Source: Pseudomonas citronellolis (lineage in GTDB: Bacteria; Pseudomonadota; Gammaproteobacteria; Pseudomonadales; Pseudomonadaceae). Taken from it: a stretch of 64,000 nucleotides of DNA. Location of the stretch: NCBI RefSeq assembly GCF_900112375.1, contig NZ_FOLS01000004.1, positions 124,001 to 188,000 of the forward strand. Direction: 5' to 3'. The position numbers and the translations under genes are program-made. Numbering within the stretch: position 1 is the first letter of the stretch; the number at the start of each line of letters is the position of its first letter. Shown here one piece after another: positions 19,357 to 29,622 of this stretch. Below the pieces are notes generated by a model. That model ran no database searches. It worked only from the letters and a program-made list of their open reading frames with translations, and was not told the DNA's origin.

Positions 19357-19673
19357 CTTCTGGCTCGCTGCGGATGGCCGGGCGCGAGCGCGGATCGGCC
19401 GGCCGGGCGGCCGACGTCGATCCACTGCGGGCGCGGACAGTCGGGAATCGGGGTTGCAGGAATCAGGCCGCGGACGGCCTGGCGCAGGACCGGTGGTCCA
19501 GGGGCGGGTGCAACCTCGGGGAATCATCGAGCCAGGCCCGGTCGGGGGCGCGGCGGGGGAACATCATGGACAGCATCTTCTTGTCTTCTTTGTACGAAAG
19601 CCACGTATGAAATTTGCCTTCGGCAGCAAGCCCCGGAAAGGGCTGGCAGGCATGCTTAGGCGAACACCATATT

Positions 19674-19685
19674 ATGGTATTCCAA
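19674..19685. promoter_or_regulatory. Operator site 4 of the proposed GntR regulon
   Basis: ATGGTATTCCAA, within CATATTATGGTATTCCAA, the same 18 bp as site 3. Both asymmetric sites stand before transporter genes and in the same orientation relative to them. It lies 318 bp upstream of the NCS1 permease start, implying a long leader. Confidence 0.65.
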
Positions 19686-19857
19686 GATTCCGGCAAGCCC
19701 CTCCCCCGCCAACGGCTCCGACCATGGTCTATCCTGGCATCCCTCCCGGCACCCCGCCGAAGCCTTAGAGCCCAGTCCACATGCGGATTCCAGCCACGAG
19801 CGCGACGTTCGTCGGCAACCGACTGGCGGTCATCCAGGGGCTTGAACTTTCAATAAT

Positions 19858-19869
19858 ACGGTATACCAT
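19858..19869. promoter_or_regulatory. Operator site 5 of the proposed GntR regulon
   Basis: ACGGTATACCAT, one mismatch from a perfect palindrome, 52 bp before the flavin reductase start. It shares the 15-bp block GGTATACCATCAGAC with site 1. Confidence 0.72.
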
Positions 19870-19921
19870 CAGACGAAAATAATTCCTCCACCGCCAGCCC
19901 CCGTGGCAGCAGGTAACCGCA

Positions 19922-20407
19922 ATGATCAACGCCAACCTCTACAAGCAAGTCATGGGCTCCTTCCCCTCCGGCGTGACCGTGATCACCACCCTGGACGAGG
20001 ACGGCCAGCTGGTGGGCCTGACCGCCAGCGCCTTCAGCTCGCTGTCGATGGACCCGGCGCTGGTGCTGTTCTGCCCCAACTACACCTCCGACTCCTACCC
20101 GGTGCTGATCCGCCGCAAGCAGTTCGCCATCCACCTGCTCTCCGCCGAGCAGCAGCGCGAGGCCTACAGCTTTGCCAAGAAGGGCAAGGACAAGGCCCTG
20201 GGCATCGACTGGCAGCTGAGCGAGCTGGGCAATCCGCTGTTGGAGGGCGCGACTGCGGTGATCGAGTGCGAGCTGTGGCGTGAGTATGAGGGTGGGGATC
20301 ACGCGATCATGGTCGGCGCGGTGAAGAACCTGGTGGTGCCGGAGCAGCGGGTGCAGCCGATGGTTTATTGCCGTGGGAAGATGGGGGCGTTGCCGGCTTT
20401 GGCGTGA
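19922..20407 (+). CDS. Flavin reductase, copy 2
   Basis: A 161-residue flavin reductase-like protein, colinear with the copy at 8943 (about 121 of 161 positions identical by eye, no gaps). Shared blocks include 'VMGSFPSGVTV', 'ALVLFCPNY', 'QFAIHLL' and 'ELWREY'. It supplies reduced flavin to an oxygenase. It has its own promoter with operator site 5 and stands alone, unlike copy 1 which is inside an operon. One copy may serve the monooxygenase at 23095 and the other an unseen partner, or they may be redundant. Confidence 0.9.
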   Translation: MINANLYKQVMGSFPSGVTVITTLDEDGQLVGLTASAFSSLSMDPALVLFCPNYTSDSYPVLIRRKQFAIHLLSAEQQREAYSFAKKGKDKALGIDWQLSELGNPLLEGATAVIECELWREYEGGDHAIMVGAVKNLVVPEQRVQPMVYCRGKMGALPALA

Positions 20408-20945
20408 CGCCGATTGCCAGCGAGCTTGCTCGCGAACGGTGTTTCCCGGGGCGTAGGTGCTGGGTTCAAGAGCGCCCTCTCCCCAACCCTCTCCCGCAAG
20501 CGGGAGAGGGGGCTGTCCTGAGCGGCGTGTCGGTCAGGCGCCATCCTTCCAATTCGTCATTCCCGCGAACGCGGAAACCCAGGGGCTTGGGGGCTTGGCG
20601 TAGCGCGCCGCACCGAGTTTATTGATGTTTCTTGTTTCGCCCCCTCGGGCGAGCCCCCTTTTGTCAAACAACTCCCTCGCCTACGTTCCTGCAGCCTATC
20701 GGGGCTCTCGCGGCATCCATGCCGCATGACCTCCTGAGCGCCGGTTTCGCTCGGCCTTCTGAAGGGGCGTTCCGGTGCGCTCGGCTATTTCTCTGGAAAT
20801 CCAAATCGCGGACAGAGTCCGCTCCTACGGTTACAGGGGAGCTCGGGCGTAGGAGCGGACTTTGTCCGCGATTGGACTCACCGGCCACACCGGACACCCC
20901 GGTGGCACGAACAGCCCGGTGGCACGAACAGCCCCACCACCTCGA
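20408..20945. repeat. Non-coding gap with several repeat families
   Basis: It holds a GCGAGCTTGCTCGCGAAC REP (about 20419-20439), a CCCTCTCCCGCAAGCGGGAGAGGG element (about 20477-20512), a CATTCCCGCGAACGCGGAAACCC unit (about 20558-20582) and a 114-bp compound repeat (20804-20917) also present at 53445-53557. The 20620-20800 stretch looks like degraded non-coding sequence. No gene seen. Confidence 0.7.
20804..20917. repeat. Compound REP repeat, copy A
   Basis: Two opposed GTAGGAGCGGACT-type REP units flank GGTTACAGGGGAGCTCGGGC, followed by GGCCACACCGGACACCCC and GGTGGCACGAACAGCC. Nearly identical to 53445-53557. In this copy the terminal CCGGTGGCACGAACAGCC is repeated once more in tandem. Confidence 0.8.
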
Positions 20946-22892
20946 TCAGGTCCTGAACCGCGACACCAACCGATTCAACTCCTCCGACAGCCCATTCAAC
21001 GTCTGCGCATCCCCCCGCGTGGCCTCCGCCAGCCCCGCTACTTCCTGGGCGTCGCGGTGGATCTGGGCGATGTGCCGGTTGATCTCCTCCGCCACCTGGT
21101 GCTGTTCTTCCGCCGCCGTGGCGATCTGCGCGTTCATGTCGCGGATCACGTCCACCGACTCGCGGATGGCGCCGAAGCAGGCGCGGGCCTCGCGGATGGA
21201 GCCGACGGTGCGCTGCGAGGCCTCCAGGCTGGATTGCATCTGCCGGCCGGTGTCGTGGGTGCGGCGGGCCAGGTTGCCCAGCAGCGCGTCGATCTCGCCG
21301 GTGGATTCGGCGGTGCGCCGTGCCAGCGCGCGGACCTCGTCGGCCACCACGGCGAAGCCGCGGCCCTGGTCGCCGGCGCGGGCCGCTTCGATGGCGGCGT
21401 TGAGCGCCAGCAGGTTGGTCTGCTCGGCGATGGAGCGGATGGTGCCGAGGATCGACTGGATGTCGTTGCTGTCCTGCTCCAACTGGCGCATGGCGCTGGC
21501 CGAGCCGGCGATTTCCTCGCTCAGGCGGCCGACGCTGTCCACCGCTTCGTCGATCTGCTGCTGGCCGTCGTGGGCCTGGCGCTGGCCGCTGTCGGCGGAA
21601 GTCGCCGCCTGGCTACAGGAGCGCGCCACCTCGTTGGCGGTCATGACCATCTCGTTGAACGCCGTGGACACCATGTCCACCGCCTCGCGCTGGCGCGCCG
21701 CGGCCTCGGCCAGGGCCTGGGAGGTGCCGCTGGCGCTGCCGGCGCTCTGGTGGATGCCGGAGGCGGCCTGGCCGATGTGCTGCACCAGGCGGCGGATGGC
21801 CTCGAGGAACTGGTTGAACCAGCCGGCCAGCTGCGCCGTCTCGTCGCGGCCGCGCACCGCCAGGCGCCCGGTCAGGTCGCCGTCGCCCTGGGCGATGCCT
21901 TCCAGGCCATCGGCCACCGCGCGCACCGGGCGCACCACCAGGCCGGCGAATACGGCGCCCACGCCGGCGAAGCCCAGCGCTATCACCGCGGCAATCAGGC
22001 CGACCAGCCAGGTCAGGCGCGTCGCCCCGGCCATCACCTCGCTTTCCTTGATCAGGCCGACGAAGCGCCAGCCCAGGCCCTCCGACGGCCAGACGTTGGC
22101 CAGGTAGCGCTCGCCGTCGATCTCCACCTCCACCAGGCCCTTGTCGGCGCTGGCCAGGCTGGCATAGCCGGCGCCCAGCTCGCCGAGCTTCTTGAAGTTG
22201 TGCTCCGGCTGGTGCGGGTCGACCAGCACGGTGCCGTCGCCTTCCATCAGCATCAGGTAGCCGCTGTCGCCCAGGCGGATGCCCTTGACGATGTCGGTCA
22301 GGCGCTTGAGCGAAACGTCGATGTTGACCACCCCGCCCTGCTCACCGAGGCGGTTGGCGAAGGTGCGCACGCTGCTGACCAGCACCACCTTGTCCGCCGC
22401 CCAGTAGTAGGCGTGGGTGCGCAGGGTGCGGCCCGGCTGGGCCATGGCCGACTGGTACCAGGGGCGGCTGCGCGGGTCGTAGCTGGCCAGCTTGTCGTCG
22501 CCCGGCCAGAAGGCGTAGCCGCCGTCGCGGGTGCCCAGGGACACGTACGCATAGTCCGGGTGGCTGTGGGCCAGGCCGGCGAACAGGTCGAACACCTGGC
22601 GGTCCAGCTCACCGGCCGGGTGCTGCGCGGCGTCGGCGCCGACGTACTGCTTGAGGCTGCCGTCGATGGCCTGCAGCTGCGGGTGCGCGGCCAGGTACTC
22701 GACGTTCTGGGCGATGCCGTCGAAGAACAGCTGCATGGCGTTCTCCACCTGGCGGATCTCCCGGCTGCTGCTGTCGATGAAGCCTTCCCGCGCTTCGCCG
22801 CGCAGGTTGAAGATCACCAGCACGGCGACCAGCAGCACCGGCAGGCTGGCGATGGCGGCGAAGGCCAGGATCAGTTTCTGTTTGAGATTCAT
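20946..22892 (-). CDS. Methyl-accepting chemotaxis protein with dCache-type sensor
   Basis: A 648-residue chemoreceptor. One N-terminal helix ('[21 protein letters not shown]', about 6-26) and a second near 285-310 bracket a periplasmic double-Cache-like ligand domain ('[20 protein letters not shown]', '[15 protein letters not shown]'). A HAMP segment follows, then the signalling domain with the conserved hairpin '[18 protein letters not shown]' and '[16 protein letters not shown]'. The ATG at 22892 has AAGGAG upstream. It is divergent from the luciferase-like monooxygenase and shares operator site 6, so the cell likely swims towards the substrate or a relative. The pentapeptide tether for CheR was not seen. 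Confidence 0.92.
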   Translation of the reverse strand: MNLKQKLILAFAAIASLPVLLVAVLVIFNLRGEAREGFIDSSSREIRQVENAMQLFFDGIAQNVEYLAAHPQLQAIDGSLKQYVGADAAQHPAGELDRQVFDLFAGLAHSHPDYAYVSLGTRDGGYAFWPGDDKLASYDPRSRPWYQSAMAQPGRTLRTHAYYWAADKVVLVSSVRTFANRLGEQGGVVNIDVSLKRLTDIVKGIRLGDSGYLMLMEGDGTVLVDPHQPEHNFKKLGELGAGYASLASADKGLVEVEIDGERYLANVWPSEGLGWRFVGLIKESEVMAGATRLTWLVGLIAAVIALGFAGVGAVFAGLVVRPVRAVADGLEGIAQGDGDLTGRLAVRGRDETAQLAGWFNQFLEAIRRLVQHIGQAASGIHQSAGSASGTSQALAEAAARQREAVDMVSTAFNEMVMTANEVARSCSQAATSADSGQRQAHDGQQQIDEAVDSVGRLSEEIAGSASAMRQLEQDSNDIQSILGTIRSIAEQTNLLALNAAIEAARAGDQGRGFAVVADEVRALARRTAESTGEIDALLGNLARRTHDTGRQMQSSLEASQRTVGSIREARACFGAIRESVDVIRDMNAQIATAAEEQHQVAEEINRHIAQIHRDAQEVAGLAEATRGDAQTLNGLSEELNRLVSRFRT

Positions 22893-22946
22893 CCTTAACT
22901 CCTTGGGGTGGCGCCGGGCAGAAACGCCTTGCAGATATTCCGTATT

Positions 22947-22958
22947 ATGGTATACCAA
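22947..22958. promoter_or_regulatory. Operator site 6 of the proposed GntR regulon
   Basis: ATGGTATACCAA, preceded by CGTATT. It lies in the divergent gap, 54 bp from the chemoreceptor start and 136 bp from the monooxygenase start. Confidence 0.72.
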
Positions 22959-23094
22959 TAAACCACGGACACCCAGCACGTTTGTGGCCAATCGCCATGA
23001 TCGCGCCCATTCCCCGAAGCAGCGGTGCGCGCAGGCGCATCCCATCCGCCGGCCCGCCCAGCGCCGGATACAAAAAAGGTTCGAGGTAAGCGAT

Positions 23095-24138
23095 ATGAAA
23101 TTTTCCCTGTTCGTGCACATGGAGCGCTACGACGAGCAAACCAGCCACCGCCAGCTGTTCGAGGAACTCACCGAACTGACGCTGATGGCCGAGGCAGGCG
23201 GCTTCAGCACCGTGTGGATCGGCGAGCACCACGCCATGGAATACACCATCTCGCCCAGCCCCATGCCGCTGCTGGCCTACCTGGCCGCCCGCACCGAAAC
23301 CATCCGCCTGGGCGCCGGCACCATCATCGCGCCCTTCTGGCACCCCATCCGCGTGGCCGGCGAATGCGCCCTGCTCGACGTGATCAGCAACGGCCGCATG
23401 GAAGTGGGCCTGGCCCGCGGCGCCTACCAATACGAATTCGACCGCATGGCCAACGGCATGCCGGCCACCGAGGGCGGCAAGTACCTGCGCGAGATGGTCC
23501 CGGTGGTGCGCGCGCTGTGGCAGGGCGACGTCGCCCACGACGGCGAGATCTGGAAGTTCCCCACCGCCACCTCCTCGCCGCGGCCGATCCAGAAGCCCAC
23601 CCCGCCGATGTGGATCGCCGCGCGCGACCCGGACTCGCACAACTTCGCCGTGGCCAACGGCTGCAACGTGATGGTCACCCCGCTGATGAAGGGCGACGAG
23701 GAAGTGGTCGACCTGAAGAACAAGTTCGAGGCGGCCCTGGCCAACAACCCCGGCGTGCCGCGCCCACAACTGATGGTGCTGCGCCACACCCACGTGCACA
23801 GCGCCGACGACCCGGAAGGCTGGAAGGTCGGCGCCGAGGCCATCTCGCGCTTCTACCGCACCTTCGACGCCTGGTTCGGCAACAAGCAGACCCCGGTCAA
23901 CGGCCTGCTGCCGCCCAGCCCCGAGGAGAAGTTCAAGGAGCGCCCGGAGTTCGAGCTGGAGAACATCCGCAAGAACACCATGATCGGCACCCCCGAGGAA
24001 ATCATCGCGCGCATCCGCCACTACCAGGAGCTGGGCGTCGACGAGTTCAGCTTCTGGGCCGACAACAGCCTGCCCTACGAGCAGAAGAAGAAGTCCCTGG
24101 AACTGTTCATCAAGCACGTGGTGCCGGCGTTCCGCTGA
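23095..24138 (+). CDS. Luciferase-like (LLM) flavin-dependent monooxygenase; candidate N-heterocycle ring-cleaving oxygenase (TgnB-like role)
   Basis: A 347-residue bacterial-luciferase-family monooxygenase that needs reduced FMN from a partner reductase. Family marks: '[13 protein letters not shown]' (first strand), '[15 protein letters not shown]', '[20 protein letters not shown]', '[20 protein letters not shown]' and '[13 protein letters not shown]'. GAGG lies 8 nt before the ATG. It is separated from the flavin reductases by transporter genes but shares their operator type. Trigonelline oxygenase TgnB and pyridine monooxygenase PyrA belong to this superfamily and open the pyridine ring between C2 and C3; the co-regulated aldehyde dehydrogenase and hydrolase match the following steps. 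The exact substrate is unknown. Confidence 0.88.
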   Translation: MKFSLFVHMERYDEQTSHRQLFEELTELTLMAEAGGFSTVWIGEHHAMEYTISPSPMPLLAYLAARTETIRLGAGTIIAPFWHPIRVAGECALLDVISNGRMEVGLARGAYQYEFDRMANGMPATEGGKYLREMVPVVRALWQGDVAHDGEIWKFPTATSSPRPIQKPTPPMWIAARDPDSHNFAVANGCNVMVTPLMKGDEEVVDLKNKFEAALANNPGVPRPQLMVLRHTHVHSADDPEGWKVGAEAISRFYRTFDAWFGNKQTPVNGLLPPSPEEKFKERPEFELENIRKNTMIGTPEEIIARIRHYQELGVDEFSFWADNSLPYEQKKKSLELFIKHVVPAFR

Positions 24139-24162
24139 GTGCCCGCCCAGGCTTCGCAACGA

Positions 24163-24192
24163 CAACGCCGGTCAGGAAACTGACCGGCGTTG
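24163..24192 (+). terminator. Hairpin after the LLM monooxygenase
   Basis: A perfect 12-bp stem (CAACGCCGGTCA / TGACCGGCGTTG) with a 6-nt loop, 24 bp after the stop codon. No T-tract follows, so termination strength is doubtful; it may protect the 3' end. Confidence 0.5.
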
Positions 24193-24292
24193 CGCATTCA
24201 AGCCCGGTTCACCAGGAACCGGCGCCCGCCACCTTCGCCCGCTCCGCGCGGCGGCCCTGGGCGCACACCGCCAGGGCGGCCAGCGCCGCCCC

Positions 24293-24472
24293 ATGGCGGT
24301 GATCAACGCGCGCCTGGTGCTGGAGGCCAAGCGCGAGCTGGCCCACTCGCGCCAGAGCATCAAGGCCATCGCCCACGACCAGGGCTTCTCCGACGTCGGC
24401 TACTTCAGCCGCTTCTTCCGCAAGCACACGCAGTTGTCGCCCAGCGAGTTCCGCGGCCAGGGCGCCGCCTGA
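24293..24472 (+). pseudogene. Remnant of an AraC-family regulator (C-terminal DNA-binding part only)
   Basis: A 59-codon frame reads 'MAVINARLVLEAKRELAHSR', then 'SIKAIAHDQGFSDVGYFSRF' and 'HTQLSPSEFRG'. This is the second helix-turn-helix of an AraC regulator, with the usual 'IA..GF.D..YFSRFF+K...SP..FR' pattern. The first helix-turn-helix and the ligand-binding domain are absent: the same frame upstream is random Arg/Gly-rich sequence. The ATG corresponds to the 'SPMAV' position inside normal family members, so this is a decayed gene, perhaps a lost local regulator of the neighbouring region. Confidence 0.75.
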
Positions 24473-24582
24473 CGCGGCTTGCGGCCCGTATATTCAATTA
24501 AAGAATAATAAAATCTGAATTTATTCTTTTTTACCTCAACCTCGATTCCTCTATAACTGCGCAGGAATCGACGGCCGCTCCA

Positions 24583-24600
24583 CTGTTGCGTTGCCAACAG
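24583..24600. promoter_or_regulatory. Putative SfnR upstream activator site (msuE promoter)
   Basis: A perfect inverted repeat CTGTTG-CGTTGC-CAACAG, followed immediately by a second, AGTTGC-CCAGCA-GCAACT (24599-24616). It ends 83 nt before the sigma-54 -24 element. Closely related sites sit at the same distance from the sfnG and sfnB-like promoters. Confidence 0.65.
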
Positions 24601-24683
24601 TTGCCCAGCAGCAACTAGCCGCCAGCCAACAGTTCGCCCAGCAACACTTGATGAATACCCATACCAATCAATGGCTTGAGTCC

Positions 24684-24699
24684 TGGCACAGGTCTTGCG
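24684..24699 (+). promoter_or_regulatory. Sigma-54 promoter of msuE
   Basis: TGGCAC-AGGTC-TTGC with the GG and GC doublets 10 nt apart, as the RpoN consensus requires. It lies about 55 bp before the msuE start codon and upstream of a gene set that includes a sigma-54 activator. Confidence 0.85.
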
Positions 24700-24752
24700 A
24701 AACCCGACCTGAACCCGCCCTGCCGGCAGGGCAACAGCACAGGAAACCGAAC

Positions 24753-25313
24753 ATGACTGCCCCCTTGAAAGTGGTCGCCGTATCCGGCGGCGCCTATCGC
24801 CCCTCGCGCACCCTGGTCCTGACCGAGGCCATCCTCGCCGAGATCGGCCGCCACCTGGACGCCGAGGTCCAGCTCATCGAGTTGGCCGACATCGCCCGCC
24901 CGGTGGGCGGCGCCCTGAGCCGCGCCGAGCTGCCGGAGGCAGTGGAGGCGCAGCTACGCGCCATCGAGGGCGCCGACCTGCTGCTGGTGGCCTCGCCGGT
25001 GTACCGCGGTTCCTACCCCGGGCAGCTCAAGCACCTGTTCGACCTGATCGGCCAGGACGCCCTGATCGGCACTCCGGTGCTGCTCGCCGCCACCGGTGGC
25101 AGCCAGCGCCACGCGCTGGTCATCGACCACCAGCTGCGCCCGCTGTTCAGCTTCTTCCAGTCCCTGACCCTGCCCCTGGGCGTGTACGCCAGCGAGGCCG
25201 ACTTCAAGGACTACCGCATCAGCTGCGAACTGCTCCAGGCGCGCATCCGCCTGGCCGTGGAGCGCGCCCTGCCGCTGTTCGGCGACCACCGCGCGCTGCG
25301 CCGCATCGCCTGA
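24753..25313 (+). CDS. msuE: NAD(P)H-dependent FMN reductase, MsuE/SsuE family
   Basis: A 186-residue flavodoxin-like FMN reductase: FMN loop 'AVSGGAYRPSRT', 'LLVASPVYRGSYPGQLKHLFDLI' and 'LLAATGGSQRHALVIDHQLRPLF' are standard for SsuE/MsuE. It supplies FMNH2 to sulfonate and sulfone monooxygenases under sulfur limitation, here SfnG, the SfnC-like protein and the DszA/NtaA-like enzyme. AGGA lies upstream of the ATG. First gene of a plus-strand operon (msuE, sfnC-like, sfnR), the same arrangement as sfnECR in P. putida, driven by a sigma-54 promoter. Confidence 0.88.
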   Translation: MTAPLKVVAVSGGAYRPSRTLVLTEAILAEIGRHLDAEVQLIELADIARPVGGALSRAELPEAVEAQLRAIEGADLLLVASPVYRGSYPGQLKHLFDLIGQDALIGTPVLLAATGGSQRHALVIDHQLRPLFSFFQSLTLPLGVYASEADFKDYRISCELLQARIRLAVERALPLFGDHRALRRIA

Positions 25314-25324
25314 GGAGCCGCCCG

Positions 25325-26512
25325 ATGAATTCGCCGGCACAAGCCTCCATCCTCAGCCCGCTGCAACTGGCCCGCCAGCTGGCGGCGGAATTCGCCGAAA
25401 GCGCCGTCGAGCGCGACCGGCTCGGCGGCACGCCGAAGGCCGAGCGCGACGCCCTGCGCCGCAGCGGCCTGCTCGGCCTGGTCATCCCCAAACAGTACGG
25501 CGGCCTGGGCGCCAGCTGGAGCGAGGCCCTGGAAGTGACCCGCGAGTTCGCCCGCGTCGACAGTTCCATCGCCCACGTGTTCGGCTTCCAGCACCTGATG
25601 CTGGCCACCGTGCGCCTGTTCGCCCGCCCCGAGCAGTGGCAGCCGTGGTTCGAGCAGACCGCGCGCAAGCACTGGTTCTGGGGCAACGCCCTGAACCCGC
25701 TGGACACCCGCACCGTGGTGAAGAAGTTCGACGGCTGGCGCGAGTTCTCCGGCAAGAAGAGCTTCTGCTCCGGCGCCAGCGACTCGGAAATGCTCATCGC
25801 CTCGGCGGTGGACGAAAGCGCCGGCGGCAAGCTGCTGATCGCCGCCATCCCCAGCGGCCGCACCGGCATCACCCTGCACGGCGACTGGGACAACATGGGC
25901 CAGCGGCAGACCGACAGCGGCAGCGCCACCTTCGAACGGGTGCGCGTGGAGGAATCCGAGCTGCTGCTGGACCCGGGCCCGCTGAGCACGCCCTTCGCCT
26001 GCCTGCGCCCGCTGATCGCCCAGCTGCTGTTCGCCAACCTGTTCCTCGGCGTGGCCGAGGGCGCCTTCGAGGAGGCGCGGCAGTACAGCCTCAAGGAAAG
26101 CCGCCCGTGGTTCCGCTCCAGCGCCCGCAGCGTCGGCGAGGACCCGTACGTGCTGCGCCACTACGGCGAGTTCTGGGTCGGCCTGGAGAGCGTGCGCCTG
26201 CTGGTGCAGCGCGCCGCCGCGCTGCTCGACGAGGCCTGGCGCAAGGAACACGCCCTGGGCGCCGAGGAGCGCGCGCAGCTGGCGGTGGCCATCGCCACCG
26301 CCAAGGTCGCCGCCAGCCGCGCCGGCCTGGACATCTGCAACCGCCTGTTCGAGGTCACCGGCGCCCGCGCCACCCACGCCTCGCTGCGCCTGGACCGCTT
26401 CTGGCGCAACCTGCGCACCCAATCCCTGCACGACCCGCTGGACTACAAGCTCCACGAGCTGGGGGACTGGGCGCTCAACGGTACGCGGCCGACACCCACC
26501 TTCTATTCCTGA
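25325..26512 (+). CDS. Acyl-CoA dehydrogenase-fold flavin monooxygenase, SfnC/DszC type
   Basis: A 395-residue protein of the acyl-CoA dehydrogenase superfamily. 'VIPKQYGGLGASW', 'DSSIAHVFGFQHLML', 'FCSGASDSEMLIASAV' and the end 'LHDPLDYKLHELGDWALNG' follow the DszC/SfnB/SfnC pattern rather than fatty-acid enzymes: the catalytic base Glu region is replaced and the C-terminal 'HDP' motif is typical of the monooxygenase group. It lies between msuE and sfnR, as sfnC does in P. putida. A role in oxidising a sulfur compound with FMNH2 is likely; the substrate is not known. Confidence 0.8.
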   Translation: MNSPAQASILSPLQLARQLAAEFAESAVERDRLGGTPKAERDALRRSGLLGLVIPKQYGGLGASWSEALEVTREFARVDSSIAHVFGFQHLMLATVRLFARPEQWQPWFEQTARKHWFWGNALNPLDTRTVVKKFDGWREFSGKKSFCSGASDSEMLIASAVDESAGGKLLIAAIPSGRTGITLHGDWDNMGQRQTDSGSATFERVRVEESELLLDPGPLSTPFACLRPLIAQLLFANLFLGVAEGAFEEARQYSLKESRPWFRSSARSVGEDPYVLRHYGEFWVGLESVRLLVQRAAALLDEAWRKEHALGAEERAQLAVAIATAKVAASRAGLDICNRLFEVTGARATHASLRLDRFWRNLRTQSLHDPLDYKLHELGDWALNGTRPTPTFYS

Positions 26513-26521
26513 GGCAGAGAC

Positions 26522-27649
<1,128 letters not shown>

Positions 27650-27655
27650 GCCCCG

Positions 27656-28699
27656 TCAGGCAGCGCCCACCAGGCTGACCCGATCGGCCAGCGCCTGCGC
27701 GCGCGCCACTACCGCCTCGCGCTCCGTCGCCGGCGCCGCCACGCGCAGCCGCAGGCTGCCCAGGGAGCGGCCCTGGATGCGCTCCAGGCTGGCCTGCACC
27801 AGGCGCACCTCGTAGCCCAGTTCGCGGCCGATGGCGGCCGGCTCCGGTTCGCGGGCGCTGGCGCCGCTGTAGTGCAGGTCCAGCAGCAGGCCCTCGCCCG
27901 CCGCATCCCCATCGGCGTCATGGTGCAGCGTGCCGAGCAGGCTGCGCGTCACTTCGTGGCGCGGGTCGCCGAACACTTCCCAGACCTCGCCCTGCTCCAC
28001 CACCCGGCCGCGCTCCAGCACCACCACGCGGTCGCAGAGGTCGCGGATGACTTCCATCTCGTGGGTGATGAGGACGATGGTCAGGCCCAGGCGGCGGTTG
28101 ATGTCGCGCAGCAGCGCGAGGATCGACTGGGTGCTTTCCGGGTCCAGCGCCGAGGTGGCTTCGTCGCACAGCAGCAGGTCCGGTTGCAGCACCAGCGCGC
28201 GGGCGATGCCGACGCGCTGCTTCTGCCCGCCGGAAAGCTGCGCCGGGTAGGCCTCGCGCTTGTCCGCCAGGCCCACCAGCTGCAGCAGCTCGGCCACCCG
28301 CCGCTCGCGCTCGGCGCGCGGCACGCCGGCCAGCACCAGGGGCAGCGCGACGTTGTCGCCGACGCTGCGCGAGGCCATCAGGTTGAAGTGCTGGAAGATC
28401 ATCCCGGTGCGCCGGCGCAGCTGCGCCAGGCGCGCGTCGTCGAAGGCGCCGATGTCCTCGCCGTCGACCAGCACCTGGCCGGCGCTGGGCCGCTCCAGGC
28501 GGTTGAGCGAGCGCAGCAGCGAGGACTTGCCGGCGCCGCTGCGGCCGATGATGCCGAACACCTCGCCGCGGCGGATCTCCAGGTCGATGCCGTGCAGCGC
28601 CTGCACTTCCCGGCCGCCGGCCAGGTAGTGCTTGGCCAGGCCGCGCAGGCGGATGTGGATGGCAGCCGCCAGCGGCTGCGAATGATTGAAGCTGACCAT
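27656..28699 (-). CDS. ABC transporter ATP-binding protein, MetN family
   Basis: A 347-residue ATPase of the methionine-uptake family. Walker A 'GRSGAGKSS', signature 'LSGGQKQR', Walker B '[15 protein letters not shown]' and '[14 protein letters not shown]' are present, and the C-terminal region (about 265-345) fits the NIL ligand-sensing domain. In this setting, between sulfone monooxygenase genes, the importer more likely carries an organosulfur compound such as a sulfonate or sulfone than methionine alone. Last gene of the minus-strand run sfnB-like, DszA-like, metI, metQ, metN. Confidence 0.87.
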   Translation of the reverse strand: MVSFNHSQPLAAAIHIRLRGLAKHYLAGGREVQALHGIDLEIRRGEVFGIIGRSGAGKSSLLRSLNRLERPSAGQVLVDGEDIGAFDDARLAQLRRRTGMIFQHFNLMASRSVGDNVALPLVLAGVPRAERERRVAELLQLVGLADKREAYPAQLSGGQKQRVGIARALVLQPDLLLCDEATSALDPESTQSILALLRDINRRLGLTIVLITHEMEVIRDLCDRVVVLERGRVVEQGEVWEVFGDPRHEVTRSLLGTLHHDADGDAAGEGLLLDLHYSGASAREPEPAAIGRELGYEVRLVQASLERIQGRSLGSLRLRVAAPATEREAVVARAQALADRVSLVGAA

Positions 28700-28752
28700 G
28701 GGTGCGTTCCTGCCGGGCGCGGCGCCCGTCCTGGGCGCCGCGCCGGGTCACA

Positions 28753-29523
28753 TCAGAAGCCGGGGGCGATCTCGCCCTTGTAGCGGGTCAGGATGAAGTT
28801 GCGCACTTCCGGCGAGTTGAGCGCCTTGGCCAGCTTCTGGATGCCCGGGTCCTGGATGTTGTCCGGACGCGCCACCAGGAACTCGACGTAGAGGTCCTTG
28901 CCCTTCTCGACGATCAGCGCGCTCTTGATGTCGATGCCGGCTTCCAGCGCGTAGTTGGCGAAGACGAAGGCCAGGTCGACCTGCTTCACCGAGCGCGCCA
29001 GCATGGCGCCTTCCAGTTCGCGGATCTTCAGGTGCTTGGGGTTGTCGACGATGTCGCGCTCGGTGGACTGCGGATTGCTCGGGTCCTTGAGCTTGATCAG
29101 CCCGGCCTCGGCCAGCAGCACCAGGGCGCGGCCGGTGTTCACCGGGTCGTTGGGGATGGCCACGCTGGCGCCATCGGGCAGCTCGGCCAGGCTCTTGTAC
29201 TTGGCCGAGTAGGCGCCGAAAGGCTCGATGTGCACGCCCACCACCGGCACCAGGTTGGTGTGGCGGGTCTTGTTGAAGTCGTCGAGGAACGGGCGGTACT
29301 GGTAGTAGTTGGCGTCGAGGTTCTTCTTCGCCAGCTGCAGGTTGGGCTGGATGAAGTCGTTGAACACCTTCACCTCCAGGTCCACGCCTTGCTTGGCCAG
29401 GGCCGGTTTGACGAATTCGAGGATTTCCGCGTGGGGCACCGGGGTGGCGCCGACGACGAGGTGCTCGTTGGCGTGGGCGTTGATGGCTATTACGGCAGCC
29501 AGGGCGGCCAGGACTTTCTTCAT
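28753..29523 (-). CDS. ABC transporter substrate-binding protein, MetQ/NlpA family
   Basis: A 256-residue binding protein with the MetQ pattern: 'LVVGATPVPHAEILEFVKPALAKQG', 'DANYYQYRPFLDDFN', 'SVAIPNDPVNTGRALVLLAEAGLIKL'. The signal peptide ('MKKVLAALAAVIAINAHA', cleavage before 'NEHL') has no lipobox Cys, so unlike typical MetQ lipoproteins this one should be free in the periplasm. It lies between metI-like and metN-like genes. Ligand probably an organosulfur compound; methionine uptake is the alternative. Confidence 0.88.
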   Translation of the reverse strand: MKKVLAALAAVIAINAHANEHLVVGATPVPHAEILEFVKPALAKQGVDLEVKVFNDFIQPNLQLAKKNLDANYYQYRPFLDDFNKTRHTNLVPVVGVHIEPFGAYSAKYKSLAELPDGASVAIPNDPVNTGRALVLLAEAGLIKLKDPSNPQSTERDIVDNPKHLKIRELEGAMLARSVKQVDLAFVFANYALEAGIDIKSALIVEKGKDLYVEFLVARPDNIQDPGIQKLAKALNSPEVRNFILTRYKGEIAPGF

Positions 29524-29622
29524 GCTGTTTGCTCCGATCAGTGGTTTCTTGGAATGGCCGTCGTGGGTTGGACGTGGGGCCAGCGGCGGCGTTTTCCCGG
29601 CCGCCGCGAGCGGGTGTTGGAT

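Larger units (their letters stand above)
19357..19921. other. Divergent regulatory gap between NCS1 permease and second flavin reductase
   Basis: A 565-bp non-coding stretch. It contains operator sites 4 and 5, one apparently for each divergent gene. No credible open frame with a ribosome site was seen. Confidence 0.6.

Noticed and set aside
24480..24540. AT-rich stretch as a replication origin or phage site
   Set aside because: Short, with no iterons or DnaA boxes seen. It is simply the AT-rich upstream part of the msuE regulatory region.
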